The notes under the pieces: generated by a model
What the model saw: only the letters and a program-made list of their open reading frames with translations
What the model was told of the DNA's origin: nothing
Databases searched by the model: none
Source: a bacterium
Lineage (GTDB): Bacteria > Planctomycetota > Planctomycetia > Pirellulales > Pirellulaceae
Reading direction: 5' to 3'
Length of the DNA: 5,170 nucleotides
Assembly: GCA_030432015.1 (NCBI GenBank)
Contig: JAUIHJ010000616.1
Location: 1-5,170 of the forward strand
Part shown: in pieces, positions 1 to 5,170 of the stretch
Position numbering within the stretch: the stretch's first letter is position 1
Layout of the letters: each line of letters opens with the position of its first letter
Translations under genes and position numbers: made by a program

Positions 1-105
1 AATTTCCGCCGCTTCGAGATGAGGATCGACCTCGTCTGAAATCCTCAGTAGCCGGCCCTGCGAAGCAAGATCGTCAACGGTCTGTTTCAGCGTGCGGTGA
101 CCCAT
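1..105 (-). CDS. UbiD-family decarboxylase, N-terminal fragment (gene leaves the window on the left)
   Basis: Reading the minus strand from the ATG at 105 gives 35 uninterrupted codons to the window edge. The peptide starts MGHRTLKQTVDDLASQGRL and continues through LRISDEVDPHLEAAEI. This is the usual opening of UbiD-family proteins: a short start followed by a helix of the type RxLxxxVxxLxxxGxLxRI, then (D/E)EVDPxLEAAEI. Known family members are cytoplasmic decarboxylases of aromatic or unsaturated acids that use prenylated FMN made by UbiX; the classical role is the decarboxylation step in ubiquinone or related quinone synthesis. The catalytic and cofactor residues lie outside the window, so the substrate cannot be judged. 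The ATG was chosen because the family similarity begins exactly there; the ribosome-binding sequence is weak (AGG about ten bases upstream). The gene is divergent from pepA. Identity rests on the N-terminus alone; I am fairly sure of the family and unsure of the exact role. Confidence 0.78.
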   Translation of the reverse strand, partial: MGHRTLKQTVDDLASQGRLLRISDEVDPHLEAAEI

Positions 106-187
106 CGGATGTCGTGCCTGAGAAGGTGCATCGCCCCGAAACAGATCGCGTGCTCCACGGTACGGAGCCGAATCGTGACGTTGAGTG

Positions 188-215
188 ATTATTGCCGATC
201 AGGAGAGCACGACAA
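188..215 (-). promoter_or_regulatory. Possible promoter of the ubiD-family gene
   Basis: On the minus strand TTGTCG (210-215, four of six matches to the -35 consensus) is followed after 16 bases by AATAAT (188-193, five of six matches to the -10 consensus). A transcript would start near 181 and give a leader of roughly 75 bases before the ATG at 105. This is a consensus match read by eye, not a demonstrated promoter. Confidence 0.33.
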
Positions 216-259
216 GTACGCGTGCCTGACGGCAGGTCGACCGCGGTGTGGGACACTAT

Positions 260-285
260 TTGACCGAAGGTCTGACTGCTAGAAT
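260..285 (+). promoter_or_regulatory. Possible extended -10 promoter of pepA
   Basis: TGCTAGAAT at 277-285 has the extended -10 form (TGn followed by a five-of-six match to TATAAT). TTGACC at 260-265 resembles a -35 box, but the spacer is only 14 bases, shorter than the usual 16-18, so either this is a -10-driven promoter or the -35 match is chance. Transcription would begin around 291-293 and give a leader of about 85 bases. The -10 overlaps the left arm of the inverted repeat at 281-315. A similar GCTAGA(A/C)TG string lies upstream of the larA-like gene. Confidence 0.38.
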
Positions 286-315
286 GCCGGCCGACGCGCG
301 TCATGCCGGCATTTT
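281..315 (+). repeat. Strong inverted repeat in the pepA leader (operator-like or hairpin)
   Basis: AATGCCGGC at 283-291 and GCCGGCATT at 305-313 form a perfect 9-base inverted repeat. Adding the G282-T314 wobble and the A281-T315 pair extends it to 11 pairs. The 13-base loop contains GAC/GTC (293-295 and 300-302), which can close a short inner stem over GCGC. On the plus strand the right arm runs into TTTT interrupted by C, so it resembles a weak intrinsic terminator. It also covers the putative pepA -10 box. If that promoter is real, the left arm would lie at or before the start site and mostly not be transcribed, which favours a DNA-binding operator over an RNA attenuator. Confidence 0.6.
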
Positions 316-365
316 CCAGCCTGCCTTTCGCGGCCCCACATTGATTTGGTCATTCCCCGCTACAA

Positions 366-370
366 GAGAG
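366..370 (+). promoter_or_regulatory. Ribosome-binding site that fixes the pepA start
   Basis: GAGAG ends six bases before the ATG at 377. It supports this start over the in-frame GTG at 248 and ATG at 284, which precede or overlap the putative promoter and would add residues not found in the family. Confidence 0.6.
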
Positions 371-376
371 AACCTG

Positions 377-1867
377 ATGAGCATCTCGGTCACCGTCACC
401 CAAGAACCTGCCGCGACGATTGCTGCGGACGCTGTGGTTGTCGGATATTTTCAAGACGCGCCCCTCGAAGGCGCTGCCGCTGAGCTCAACAAGGCGACCG
501 GCGGCGCACTGGCCCAATTGATCGAGAGCGAGGACATTACCGGAAAACATGGCGCCTTGACGACAATTCTCGCTCCGGCGGGCACCTCGGCGACGACGGT
601 GGTTGTCGTTGGCCTGGGACCGGAGGACGAGTTTGATTGCGGCGCGGCACTGCGGGCCGCTGCCACTGCCGCCAAAGCCCTGGCGAGTAAGCCGCGGGCT
701 CGTGTGGCGTTCTATCTTGGCGATGGCTGGTCGAATGATCTGATGGAAGCCGCCATCTGCGGCGCCACGATCGGCTGCGAAGGGCAGGACCTTTATCGGG
801 CCGACAAGGATCTTCATCCGTTCGGCGAAGTGCTGTGGTCCGGTGCGGATCCGGCCACCGTCGTCACCGCCGCGACCGTGGCGGAAGGTGTGAGCCTCGC
901 ACGGCGGCTTGTCAACGAGCCGGCGAGCGTCATTTATCCCGAATCATTTGCCGCGCAAGCGGTTGAAGCGTCCGGCGCCTGTGGGCTCGAAATCGAAGTC
1001 TGGGACAAGGCGAAGCTGGAAGCGGAAAAGTGCGGCGCGTTGTTGGCCGTTTCTCGAGGGTCGGTGCGGGAACCGCGGCTGGTGATCGTCCGGCATCAGG
1101 GCGGCCCGGACGGCGAAGCCCCGCTCGCGCTCGTCGGCAAGGGCGTAACCTTTGACTCCGGTGGCCTATCGCTTAAACCCAGCGACGGCATGAAGACCAT
1201 GAAGTGCGATATGGCCGGCGCCGCGACGGTGCTGGGTGCCATGTGCGTGATCGCAAAGTTGAACCTGCCTGTCAACGTGATTGGCCTGATGGGCCTCACC
1301 GAGAATATGGTTAACGGCGCTTCGTTCAAGCTGGGAGACGTCCTGACGGCCCGCAATGGCAAGACGATCGAGGTCCTCAACACGGATGCCGAAGGTCGCC
1401 TGGTGCTGGCTGACACGCTGGACGTGGCGGTCGGCCTGGGGGCGGCGCAGATTATCGATTTGGCGACGCTGACCGGCGCGTGCGTTGTAGCACTCGGAAC
1501 GGACGTGGCGGGCTTGATGACCAACGACCAAACGTGGTGCCATGAAGTCGAAGCCGCCTCGCAAGTTTGCGGCGAACGTGCATGGCAGCTGCCCATGTTC
1601 AAAGAATTCAATTCTCAGATCAAGAGCAAGGTGGCCGACATCAAGAACGTCGGCGAAGGCCGGTGGGGTGGCGCCATCACGGCTGCCAAATTCCTCGCCG
1701 AGTTCGTTGGCGATACGCCGTGGACCCACATCGACATCGCGGGTCCCGCATTCTTGGACAGCCCCAAACCTTGGATCGACGCGGGTGGCAGTGGCGCCTT
1801 CGTGCGGACGCTGGTCGAAGTGGCTCGGCGCTGGCAGGACGGGACCACGCGGATTCCCACACGGTAG
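377..1867 (+). CDS. pepA: Leucyl aminopeptidase, peptidase family M17 (PepA)
   Basis: This 496-residue protein has the usual length for PepA (about 500). M17 enzymes are cytoplasmic hexamers that remove N-terminal residues, preferring leucine and other hydrophobic ones, using two divalent metal ions. Residues 1 to about 150 form the variable N-terminal domain (start MSISVTVTQEP). The catalytic domain follows, with VNEPASVIYPESFA near 180-193. All key residues are present with the same spacing as Escherichia coli PepA: K255, D260, D278, D337 and E339 match the metal ligands K270, D275, D293, D352 and E354, and K267 and R341 match catalytic K282 and R356. The signature NTDAEGRL lies at 335-342. 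The start at 377 is favoured because the family similarity begins there and a good ribosome-binding site precedes it; an in-frame extension back to GTG 248 has no family support. The gene is divergent from the ubiD-family gene and convergent with the larA-like gene. No DNA-binding role like that of E. coli PepA can be inferred. Identity is very secure. Confidence 0.98.
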   Translation: MSISVTVTQEPAATIAADAVVVGYFQDAPLEGAAAELNKATGGALAQLIESEDITGKHGALTTILAPAGTSATTVVVVGLGPEDEFDCGAALRAAATAAKALASKPRARVAFYLGDGWSNDLMEAAICGATIGCEGQDLYRADKDLHPFGEVLWSGADPATVVTAATVAEGVSLARRLVNEPASVIYPESFAAQAVEASGACGLEIEVWDKAKLEAEKCGALLAVSRGSVREPRLVIVRHQGGPDGEAPLALVGKGVTFDSGGLSLKPSDGMKTMKCDMAGAATVLGAMCVIAKLNLPVNVIGLMGLTENMVNGASFKLGDVLTARNGKTIEVLNTDAEGRLVLADTLDVAVGLGAAQIIDLATLTGACVVALGTDVAGLMTNDQTWCHEVEAASQVCGERAWQLPMFKEFNSQIKSKVADIKNVGEGRWGGAITAAKFLAEFVGDTPWTHIDIAGPAFLDSPKPWIDAGGSGAFVRTLVEVARRWQDGTTRIPTR

Positions 1868-1905
1868 TCAGGTCCGTCGCTTCATCTCGAATCTGGTTCG
1901 CCCGG

Positions 1906-3183
1906 CTACGCCGTGCCCAGCCGATCGCGATGCGCCCATAACCCCAACGCCGGGTTGCTGATGTAGTACACCCGCTCGCCGTTAACCTCGTTCCAGCCAT
2001 CCCGCAGCGTGGCCGGATCGTAGGACGATTGGACGTCCGCCAAGGCGCCGAACTGATAGCCAACCCCTTCAATCTCGTCGCGAGTCAGTTCGCCGGGACA
2101 GTACGTCACCGTAAATCGCTGCTCGGACGAGCCGTGAATCAAATGCGCCGCGGCGGACAAGTTATTGCGCAGCTCTGCATGGGCTTCGACAAACTGCATG
2201 ATCTCCGGCGTGGTTCGGTAGCCATACTTGCGGATCAAGCGATCGATCTCCGGATCTTCGCCGAACGTCTTGACGGCGGGAGCCAACACAATCAGTTCGC
2301 CGTGATCGGCGATCGCCATGCGCGTGCGATAGATGGCCTTGTTACCAAGCCATGTACTGTGAAATTCTTCCGGGTCGAGGTAGACGACGACTTTGTCCAG
2401 TGGTTCGTTCACGACCTCGAAATTCACCGCGACGGACAGTTCCGCCGCCTGGTTGAAGCACGCGTGGTCGTCGCCGATAAACAATCCCCGGGTGACCAGT
2501 TCGCCGGCCGCGTTCGTCCCGACCACGGTCAGCACGTAGAGCAGCGGCAAATGACCACAAAACGTATCCTGGGCGTGATTCAAAATGCGCCGCAACGGCG
2601 TATCGGCGCGGCCCATCATACGCTCCATCCCGTACGCAGCACCGATGAAGTGACTCTCGTTAATGCCCTGCTGACCACCAGTGCCTACAAAGATGTTCTT
2701 GTTGTAGTTTGCCATCCCAATCACTTCGTGGGGGACAACCTGGCCGATCGATAAAATCAGGTCGTGCCCGCCTTCCCAGACGAGCTTATTGAGTTGGGCA
2801 GGCCAGGGTTTGTTCCAGATACCCTCGGTCGCGTGGGAGACAAATTCCGCCGGCACTTCGCCAATGGTCAGAACATCCTCACGCCAGCGATGAGCTCGAA
2901 TCAGGCCATGAGGCAGGCCAGGGAACATCTTGTCAAGCTGCCAGGCCGGCATCGGCACATGAGTGCCCAGGGCCGGCATGACGTCCGTCAATCGATCACC
3001 GAAGTACTCGTGTGTCTGGCAGGTCAGCAGTCCGGCCCGGCTATTGAAGCGAGTGAAGTCGGGCGGTAAGGCGAGCACTTTCTGGCGTTCGCCGAGTTGG
3101 TCAAAGACCGAGTGCAGACGCTGGCGCAAATCATCTGCGGAGAGCTCGGTGGTGGGTGAGCCTTCTGCCAGGAATAGGGTCAT
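1906..3183 (-). CDS. LarA-superfamily (DUF2088) nickel-pincer-dependent 2-hydroxyacid racemase/epimerase homologue
   Basis: This 425-residue protein matches the size of Lactiplantibacillus plantarum LarA (about 424). LarA is a lactate racemase with a covalently bound nickel-pincer nucleotide; relatives racemise or epimerise other 2-hydroxyacids. By alignment in my head the key LarA residues are D42 and R45 (in PPDFTR; LarA D72, R75), H75 (in GTHVPMP; LarA H108), H152 (LarA H174), K162 (cofactor-tethering K184) and H178 (nickel ligand H200). The spacings H152-K162-H178 equal those in LarA exactly. K282 fits substrate-contacting K298. Two points differ: the usual GFSGGAK before the lysine is GMANYNK here, and LarA Q295 falls on L279. 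The protein is therefore probably an active cofactor-binding member with a substrate other than lactate. I chose ATG 3183, preceded by GAAGG seven bases upstream, over TTG 3201, which lacks a ribosome-binding site. No LarB, LarC or LarE gene is in view. The gene converges on pepA 38 bases away. Confidence 0.88.
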   Translation of the reverse strand: MTLFLAEGSPTTELSADDLRQRLHSVFDQLGERQKVLALPPDFTRFNSRAGLLTCQTHEYFGDRLTDVMPALGTHVPMPAWQLDKMFPGLPHGLIRAHRWREDVLTIGEVPAEFVSHATEGIWNKPWPAQLNKLVWEGGHDLILSIGQVVPHEVIGMANYNKNIFVGTGGQQGINESHFIGAAYGMERMMGRADTPLRRILNHAQDTFCGHLPLLYVLTVVGTNAAGELVTRGLFIGDDHACFNQAAELSVAVNFEVVNEPLDKVVVYLDPEEFHSTWLGNKAIYRTRMAIADHGELIVLAPAVKTFGEDPEIDRLIRKYGYRTTPEIMQFVEAHAELRNNLSAAAHLIHGSSEQRFTVTYCPGELTRDEIEGVGYQFGALADVQSSYDPATLRDGWNEVNGERVYYISNPALGLWAHRDRLGTA

Positions 3184-3190
3184 CGGAAAA

Positions 3191-3195
3191 CCTTC
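3191..3195 (-). promoter_or_regulatory. Ribosome-binding site that fixes the start of the larA-like gene
   Basis: On the minus strand GAAGG stands seven bases before the ATG at 3183. The alternative TTG at 3201 has only CCTCC-type, non-complementary sequence upstream, so the shorter protein beginning MTLFLAEG is preferred. Confidence 0.55.
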
Positions 3196-3233
3196 GAGCA
3201 AATTGGAGGACGTCCACTCATACAGCCACGTCC

Positions 3234-3242
3234 CAGTCTAGC
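3234..3242 (-). promoter_or_regulatory. Possible -10 element for the larA-like gene
   Basis: The minus strand reads GCTAGACTG here, eight of nine bases identical to GCTAGAATG before pepA. TAGACT (3235-3240) matches four of six -10 positions and lies about 51 bases before the ATG at 3183. No good -35 box is seen at standard spacing. The shared string is the main reason to list it. Confidence 0.25.
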
Positions 3243-3374
3243 CGAAGGTGTCATTCTGGCCAGAGGCGGTCACCCTTGAGACGCCGGCGATTCGTCCGGC
3301 TGACATGAACATCCCGATTCCCGTTTGGCCCGTAACCGTGGAGAAACGGGGTTGTCAATCGACAGGCCGCGAGT

Positions 3375-3659
3375 TCAGAAGACGGTTAGAACTTTTCGTT
3401 GCCGGTGACGGATACGAAGAATCGTCGCTTGAAAGCCTGCGGGCGATCCATCGACGTGTAGGACATGGACTTCATTCAGCGAATCGTGAAAGATGGCGGC
3501 GAACTCGTCGTCCGAGAGCTTTCTGCGGCTGAGCCCGTGGTATTCCTTACCCACAGCGTCATAGAAAAACCGGTCGGACGGCACGGACGGCTGTTGAGCA
3601 TGAAGGACCGTCAGGCCACCCTGCGGTGCTGCCACAGTTCGCTCAGACGAGCTGCGCAT
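3375..3659 (-). pseudogene. Truncated GNAT-family N-acetyltransferase remnant
   Basis: The first 76 of 94 codons resemble the front half of a GNAT acetyltransferase of roughly 190 residues. Visible features are LEMRS around the start, RFFYDAVGKEYH (30-41), a helix with SDDEFAAIFHD (49-59) and the strand-turn EVHVLHVDGSPAGF (63-76). In intact relatives this is followed by an ELD-type strand, the FGL segment and the acetyl-CoA-binding glycine motif. Here the similarity stops at F76 and 18 unrelated residues lead to a TGA. The other two minus frames do not resume the domain, so a simple frameshift is not enough; deletion, replacement or deep decay is more likely. At the front, the family-like residues QFLE lie just upstream of the ATG but a TAG at 3675-3677 blocks the frame, and no ribosome-binding site is seen. 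The fragment cannot bind acetyl-CoA and is probably non-functional. It begins 48 bases after the P450 stop. The family call is from pattern memory and moderately sure. Confidence 0.6.
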
Positions 3660-3707
3660 CTCAAGGAATTGGCTCTACCGTACACGATGCTCTGGAGATT
3701 GCGGAGA

Positions 3708-5141
3708 TTAGCACGTGGCAACCTCGGCCGGCCGCATCAACGCGTCAGCCTCGCGTCGCCGCTGGACATGAAACGCAACCGCCTCCCTAGGCCGCAAGGT
3801 GAATGCCGTCAGCAATTCCAGTTGCTGCGGCGCGTCAGACGTGATCGTAAACTCGCGAAACAGCCGGCTAATGACGATGGCGATCTCCAACATGGCCAAC
3901 GGTCGACCAATGCAGAATCGCGGCCCACTGCCAAACGGCATGTAACCGGGCGTATTAAAGGCCGGCCCTTCGCTCTTCAGGAATCGCTCGGGGCGAAATG
4001 CTGACGGATCGGACCAGACCCACGGATTGCGATGGACGACAAAGGGACTGGCCAGCACGAAGGAGCCTCGCGGAATATGAAAGCCTCGCAACGTTGTATC
4101 CGCGGCAACCTCTCGACCGACGTACCACACAGGAGGATACATACGCAGCGACTCGTGAATGACGGCTTGGAGGTAAGGGAGTTGGGTGACCGATTGCGGA
4201 TCAGTCCCCTCCGGGCTGGCTTGATCCAACTCATTACAGAGCGTTTCGCATGCCTCGCGATGTTTGCTGAGCAGGTGAATGGTCCAGAACAGGGCGGCCG
4301 AAGTCGTATCAAAACCCGTCAAGATGGTTGTCACTGCCGAGTCGCGTAGAAACTGCCGTCGGCGACCGCTCGGCAGGCTCTGGTAGACCTCGCTGCCCAT
4401 CAGGGACCGCAACACGTCATCCACTCCATTCGGATCCGCCAGATGTTCATCAACAAAAGAAAACACCAGGGGATCCAGCGACTCCATCACTTGTCGGTAT
4501 CGGTCCTCATAGGAAGTGTGAGCAGCCATTTGATTGACACCGGGATTGCTGGCTGCAATGAACTGGCTGGGCACGTTCCAGAGATCATCCAGGGGCAGCA
4601 AGGTCTGCAACAAGCGGTCCACGCGAGCGTCCGCATCCTCCGCCGCGACGAGTTTTTTCATGATGACTTGCATGGTGATGCGTTTCATATCGGTCATGAA
4701 GTCCAGCGATTCGTTGTTGTCGACGCGTTGCCGGAGCGACGTCAAGTAGCGATTCACAATTCCCTCGATCTTGGCCGCGTCAACCGCTTGGACCTGCTGA
4801 CTGAACGCAGGCCGTGTTGCCGTGCGTTGCTGCCGCCACCGATCGCCGTCGGTTGTAATCAAGCCATCGTCGCCCATGATTGCTTTGAAGGGTGACCAGA
4901 CGGCGCCGCGTCGATACGTTTTCTGGTTCGAGACAAACACCTCCTTGATGTCGTCGGGATTGATGATCATGTGAAATTGCTGATTGCCCCAGCGAAATCG
5001 CACCAATTCACCGTAACGGCGTGTCAGTTCCAGCAAGTAACCGAAGAAGTCGTCGTTGAATCTGGCCAGATTCTCGGCATCACTGGAGTCCGGCGGCCCC
5101 GGGGCAAGCAGCTTGTTGTCCGGGACCTTTTGCTGTCGCAC
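3708..5141 (-). CDS. Cytochrome P450 (CYP4/CYP102/CYP110-like bacterial type); 5' end possibly beyond the window
   Basis: This haem-thiolate monooxygenase has all P450 landmarks, numbering from GTG 5141 (477 residues): LLAPGPP hinge (11-17), C-helix WRQQR (102-106, haem propionate contact), I-helix TGFDTT (275-280, with the oxygen-activating acid and threonine), K-helix ESLR (330-333, the ExxR pair), PERF (384-387) and the haem loop FGSGPRFCIG (403-412) with ligand C410. The WRxxR...PAFS pattern and the PERF form point to the fatty-acid hydroxylase-like branch that includes CYP4, CYP102 and CYP110; the substrate is unknown. There is no fused reductase and no ferredoxin or reductase gene in view, so electrons must come from elsewhere. 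The start is uncertain. GTG 5141 has no properly spaced ribosome-binding site, and the same frame stays open to base 5170 with coding-like residues (SAVEPAGES), so the true start may lie just outside. No membrane anchor is visible in the part seen. The stop is TAA. Confidence 0.94.
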   Translation of the reverse strand: MRQQKVPDNKLLAPGPPDSSDAENLARFNDDFFGYLLELTRRYGELVRFRWGNQQFHMIINPDDIKEVFVSNQKTYRRGAVWSPFKAIMGDDGLITTDGDRWRQQRTATRPAFSQQVQAVDAAKIEGIVNRYLTSLRQRVDNNESLDFMTDMKRITMQVIMKKLVAAEDADARVDRLLQTLLPLDDLWNVPSQFIAASNPGVNQMAAHTSYEDRYRQVMESLDPLVFSFVDEHLADPNGVDDVLRSLMGSEVYQSLPSGRRRQFLRDSAVTTILTGFDTTSAALFWTIHLLSKHREACETLCNELDQASPEGTDPQSVTQLPYLQAVIHESLRMYPPVWYVGREVAADTTLRGFHIPRGSFVLASPFVVHRNPWVWSDPSAFRPERFLKSEGPAFNTPGYMPFGSGPRFCIGRPLAMLEIAIVISRLFREFTITSDAPQQLELLTAFTLRPREAVAFHVQRRREADALMRPAEVATC

Positions 5142-5170
5142 ACTTTCGCCGGCGGGCTCAACGGCACTCT

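Larger units (their letters stand above)
3184..3434. other. Stretch of about 250 bases with no recognisable gene
   Basis: Between the larA-like start and the end of the GNAT similarity I see no conserved protein in any minus frame. Stops occur in all three, and none shows the acetyl-CoA-binding (R/Q)xxGx(G/A) motif that should follow the GNAT fragment. A plus-strand frame is open here and runs into the GNAT remnant in antisense, but its product has no recognisable features. The stretch holds the possible larA -10 element (3234-3242) and a weak hairpin with 7-base arms at 3320-3326 and 3344-3350 and a 17-base loop. The hairpin has no T-run on either side, so it is not a convincing terminator. 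Confidence 0.5.

Noticed and set aside
74..304. Minus-strand open frame over the intergenic region, and a plus-strand one at 97-282
   Set aside because: Neither product resembles a protein family. Both overlap the start of the ubiD-family gene in another frame or strand and the promoter-like sequences.
248..376. In-frame extension of pepA back to GTG 248 or ATG 284
   Set aside because: The added residues have no resemblance to the PepA N-terminus, the region overlaps the putative promoter and inverted repeat, and ATG 377 has its own ribosome-binding site.
1096..1729. Two long minus-strand open frames (171 and 187 codons) inside pepA
   Set aside because: They are antisense to the most conserved part of pepA, and their composition is what GC-rich coding DNA gives by chance on the opposite strand.
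1868..1905. Bidirectional terminator between the convergent pepA and larA-like genes
   Set aside because: Only a 4-pair stem (1888-1891 with 1897-1900) and a 5-base GGACC/GGTCC pairing are present, without T-runs.
2029..2754. Plus-strand open frame of 241 codons inside the larA-like gene
   Set aside because: It is the antisense of a gene whose catalytic residues are clearly conserved, and its product shows no domain or motif.
3320..3350. Hairpin CCCGTTT/AAACGGG as an intrinsic terminator
   Set aside because: The loop is 17 bases, the stem only 7 pairs, and no T-run follows on either strand.
3248..3532. Plus-strand open frame of 94 codons across the non-coding stretch and the GNAT remnant
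   Set aside because: No family resemblance, no convincing ribosome-binding site, and half of it is antisense to the GNAT-like sequence. It remains possible only if relatives conserve it.
1..5170. CRISPR array, insertion sequence, tRNA/rRNA gene, toxin-antitoxin or other novel system
   Set aside because: I saw no regularly spaced repeats, no transposase signature, no tRNA-like fold and no small paired genes. The window is largely filled by recognisable metabolic genes.

Overview
The window looks like ordinary chromosomal DNA from a moderately GC-rich bacterium. The gene set is consistent with a Planctomycetota (Pirellulales-like) genome or a relative: a UbiD-type decarboxylase, a standard M17 leucyl aminopeptidase, a divergent LarA-type (DUF2088) protein and a bacterial cytochrome P450 close to the CYP4/CYP102/CYP110 group. 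This placement is inference from protein style only. There is no rRNA, tRNA or other phylogenetic marker here.

Layout, left to right. (1) Bases 1-105, minus strand: the first 35 codons of a ubiD-family gene that leaves the window on the left. (2) Bases 106-376: a divergent intergenic region. It holds a plausible promoter for each flanking gene and a strong inverted repeat (281-315) overlapping the putative pepA -10 box. (3) Bases 377-1867, plus strand: a complete pepA with every metal-binding and catalytic residue. (4) A 38-base gap between convergent genes, with no clear terminator. (5) Bases 1906-3183, minus strand: a complete LarA-superfamily gene that keeps the nickel-pincer cofactor lysine and the catalytic histidines, but differs from classical lactate racemase around them. 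(6) Bases 3184-3434: about 250 bases with no gene, holding a possible larA-type promoter and a weak hairpin. (7) Bases 3375-3659, minus strand: the front part of a GNAT acetyltransferase that loses its acetyl-CoA-binding half, most likely a decayed gene. (8) Bases 3708 to the right edge, minus strand: a nearly complete cytochrome P450 whose N-terminal end may lie just outside the window.

Functionally the genes do not form a recognisable pathway. UbiD (decarboxylation with prenylated FMN), PepA (peptide turnover), the LarA homologue (2-hydroxyacid racemisation or epimerisation, by family) and P450 (monooxygenation) are separate functions. No LarB/LarC/LarE cofactor genes, no UbiX and no P450 redox partner are visible. 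The P450, GNAT remnant and larA-like gene share a strand and could be co-transcribed, but larA appears to have its own promoter. I found no CRISPR array, insertion sequence, tRNA or defence system. The points most worth checking are the operator-like repeat before pepA, the altered active-site loop of the LarA homologue, and the decayed GNAT gene with the unexplained DNA next to it.
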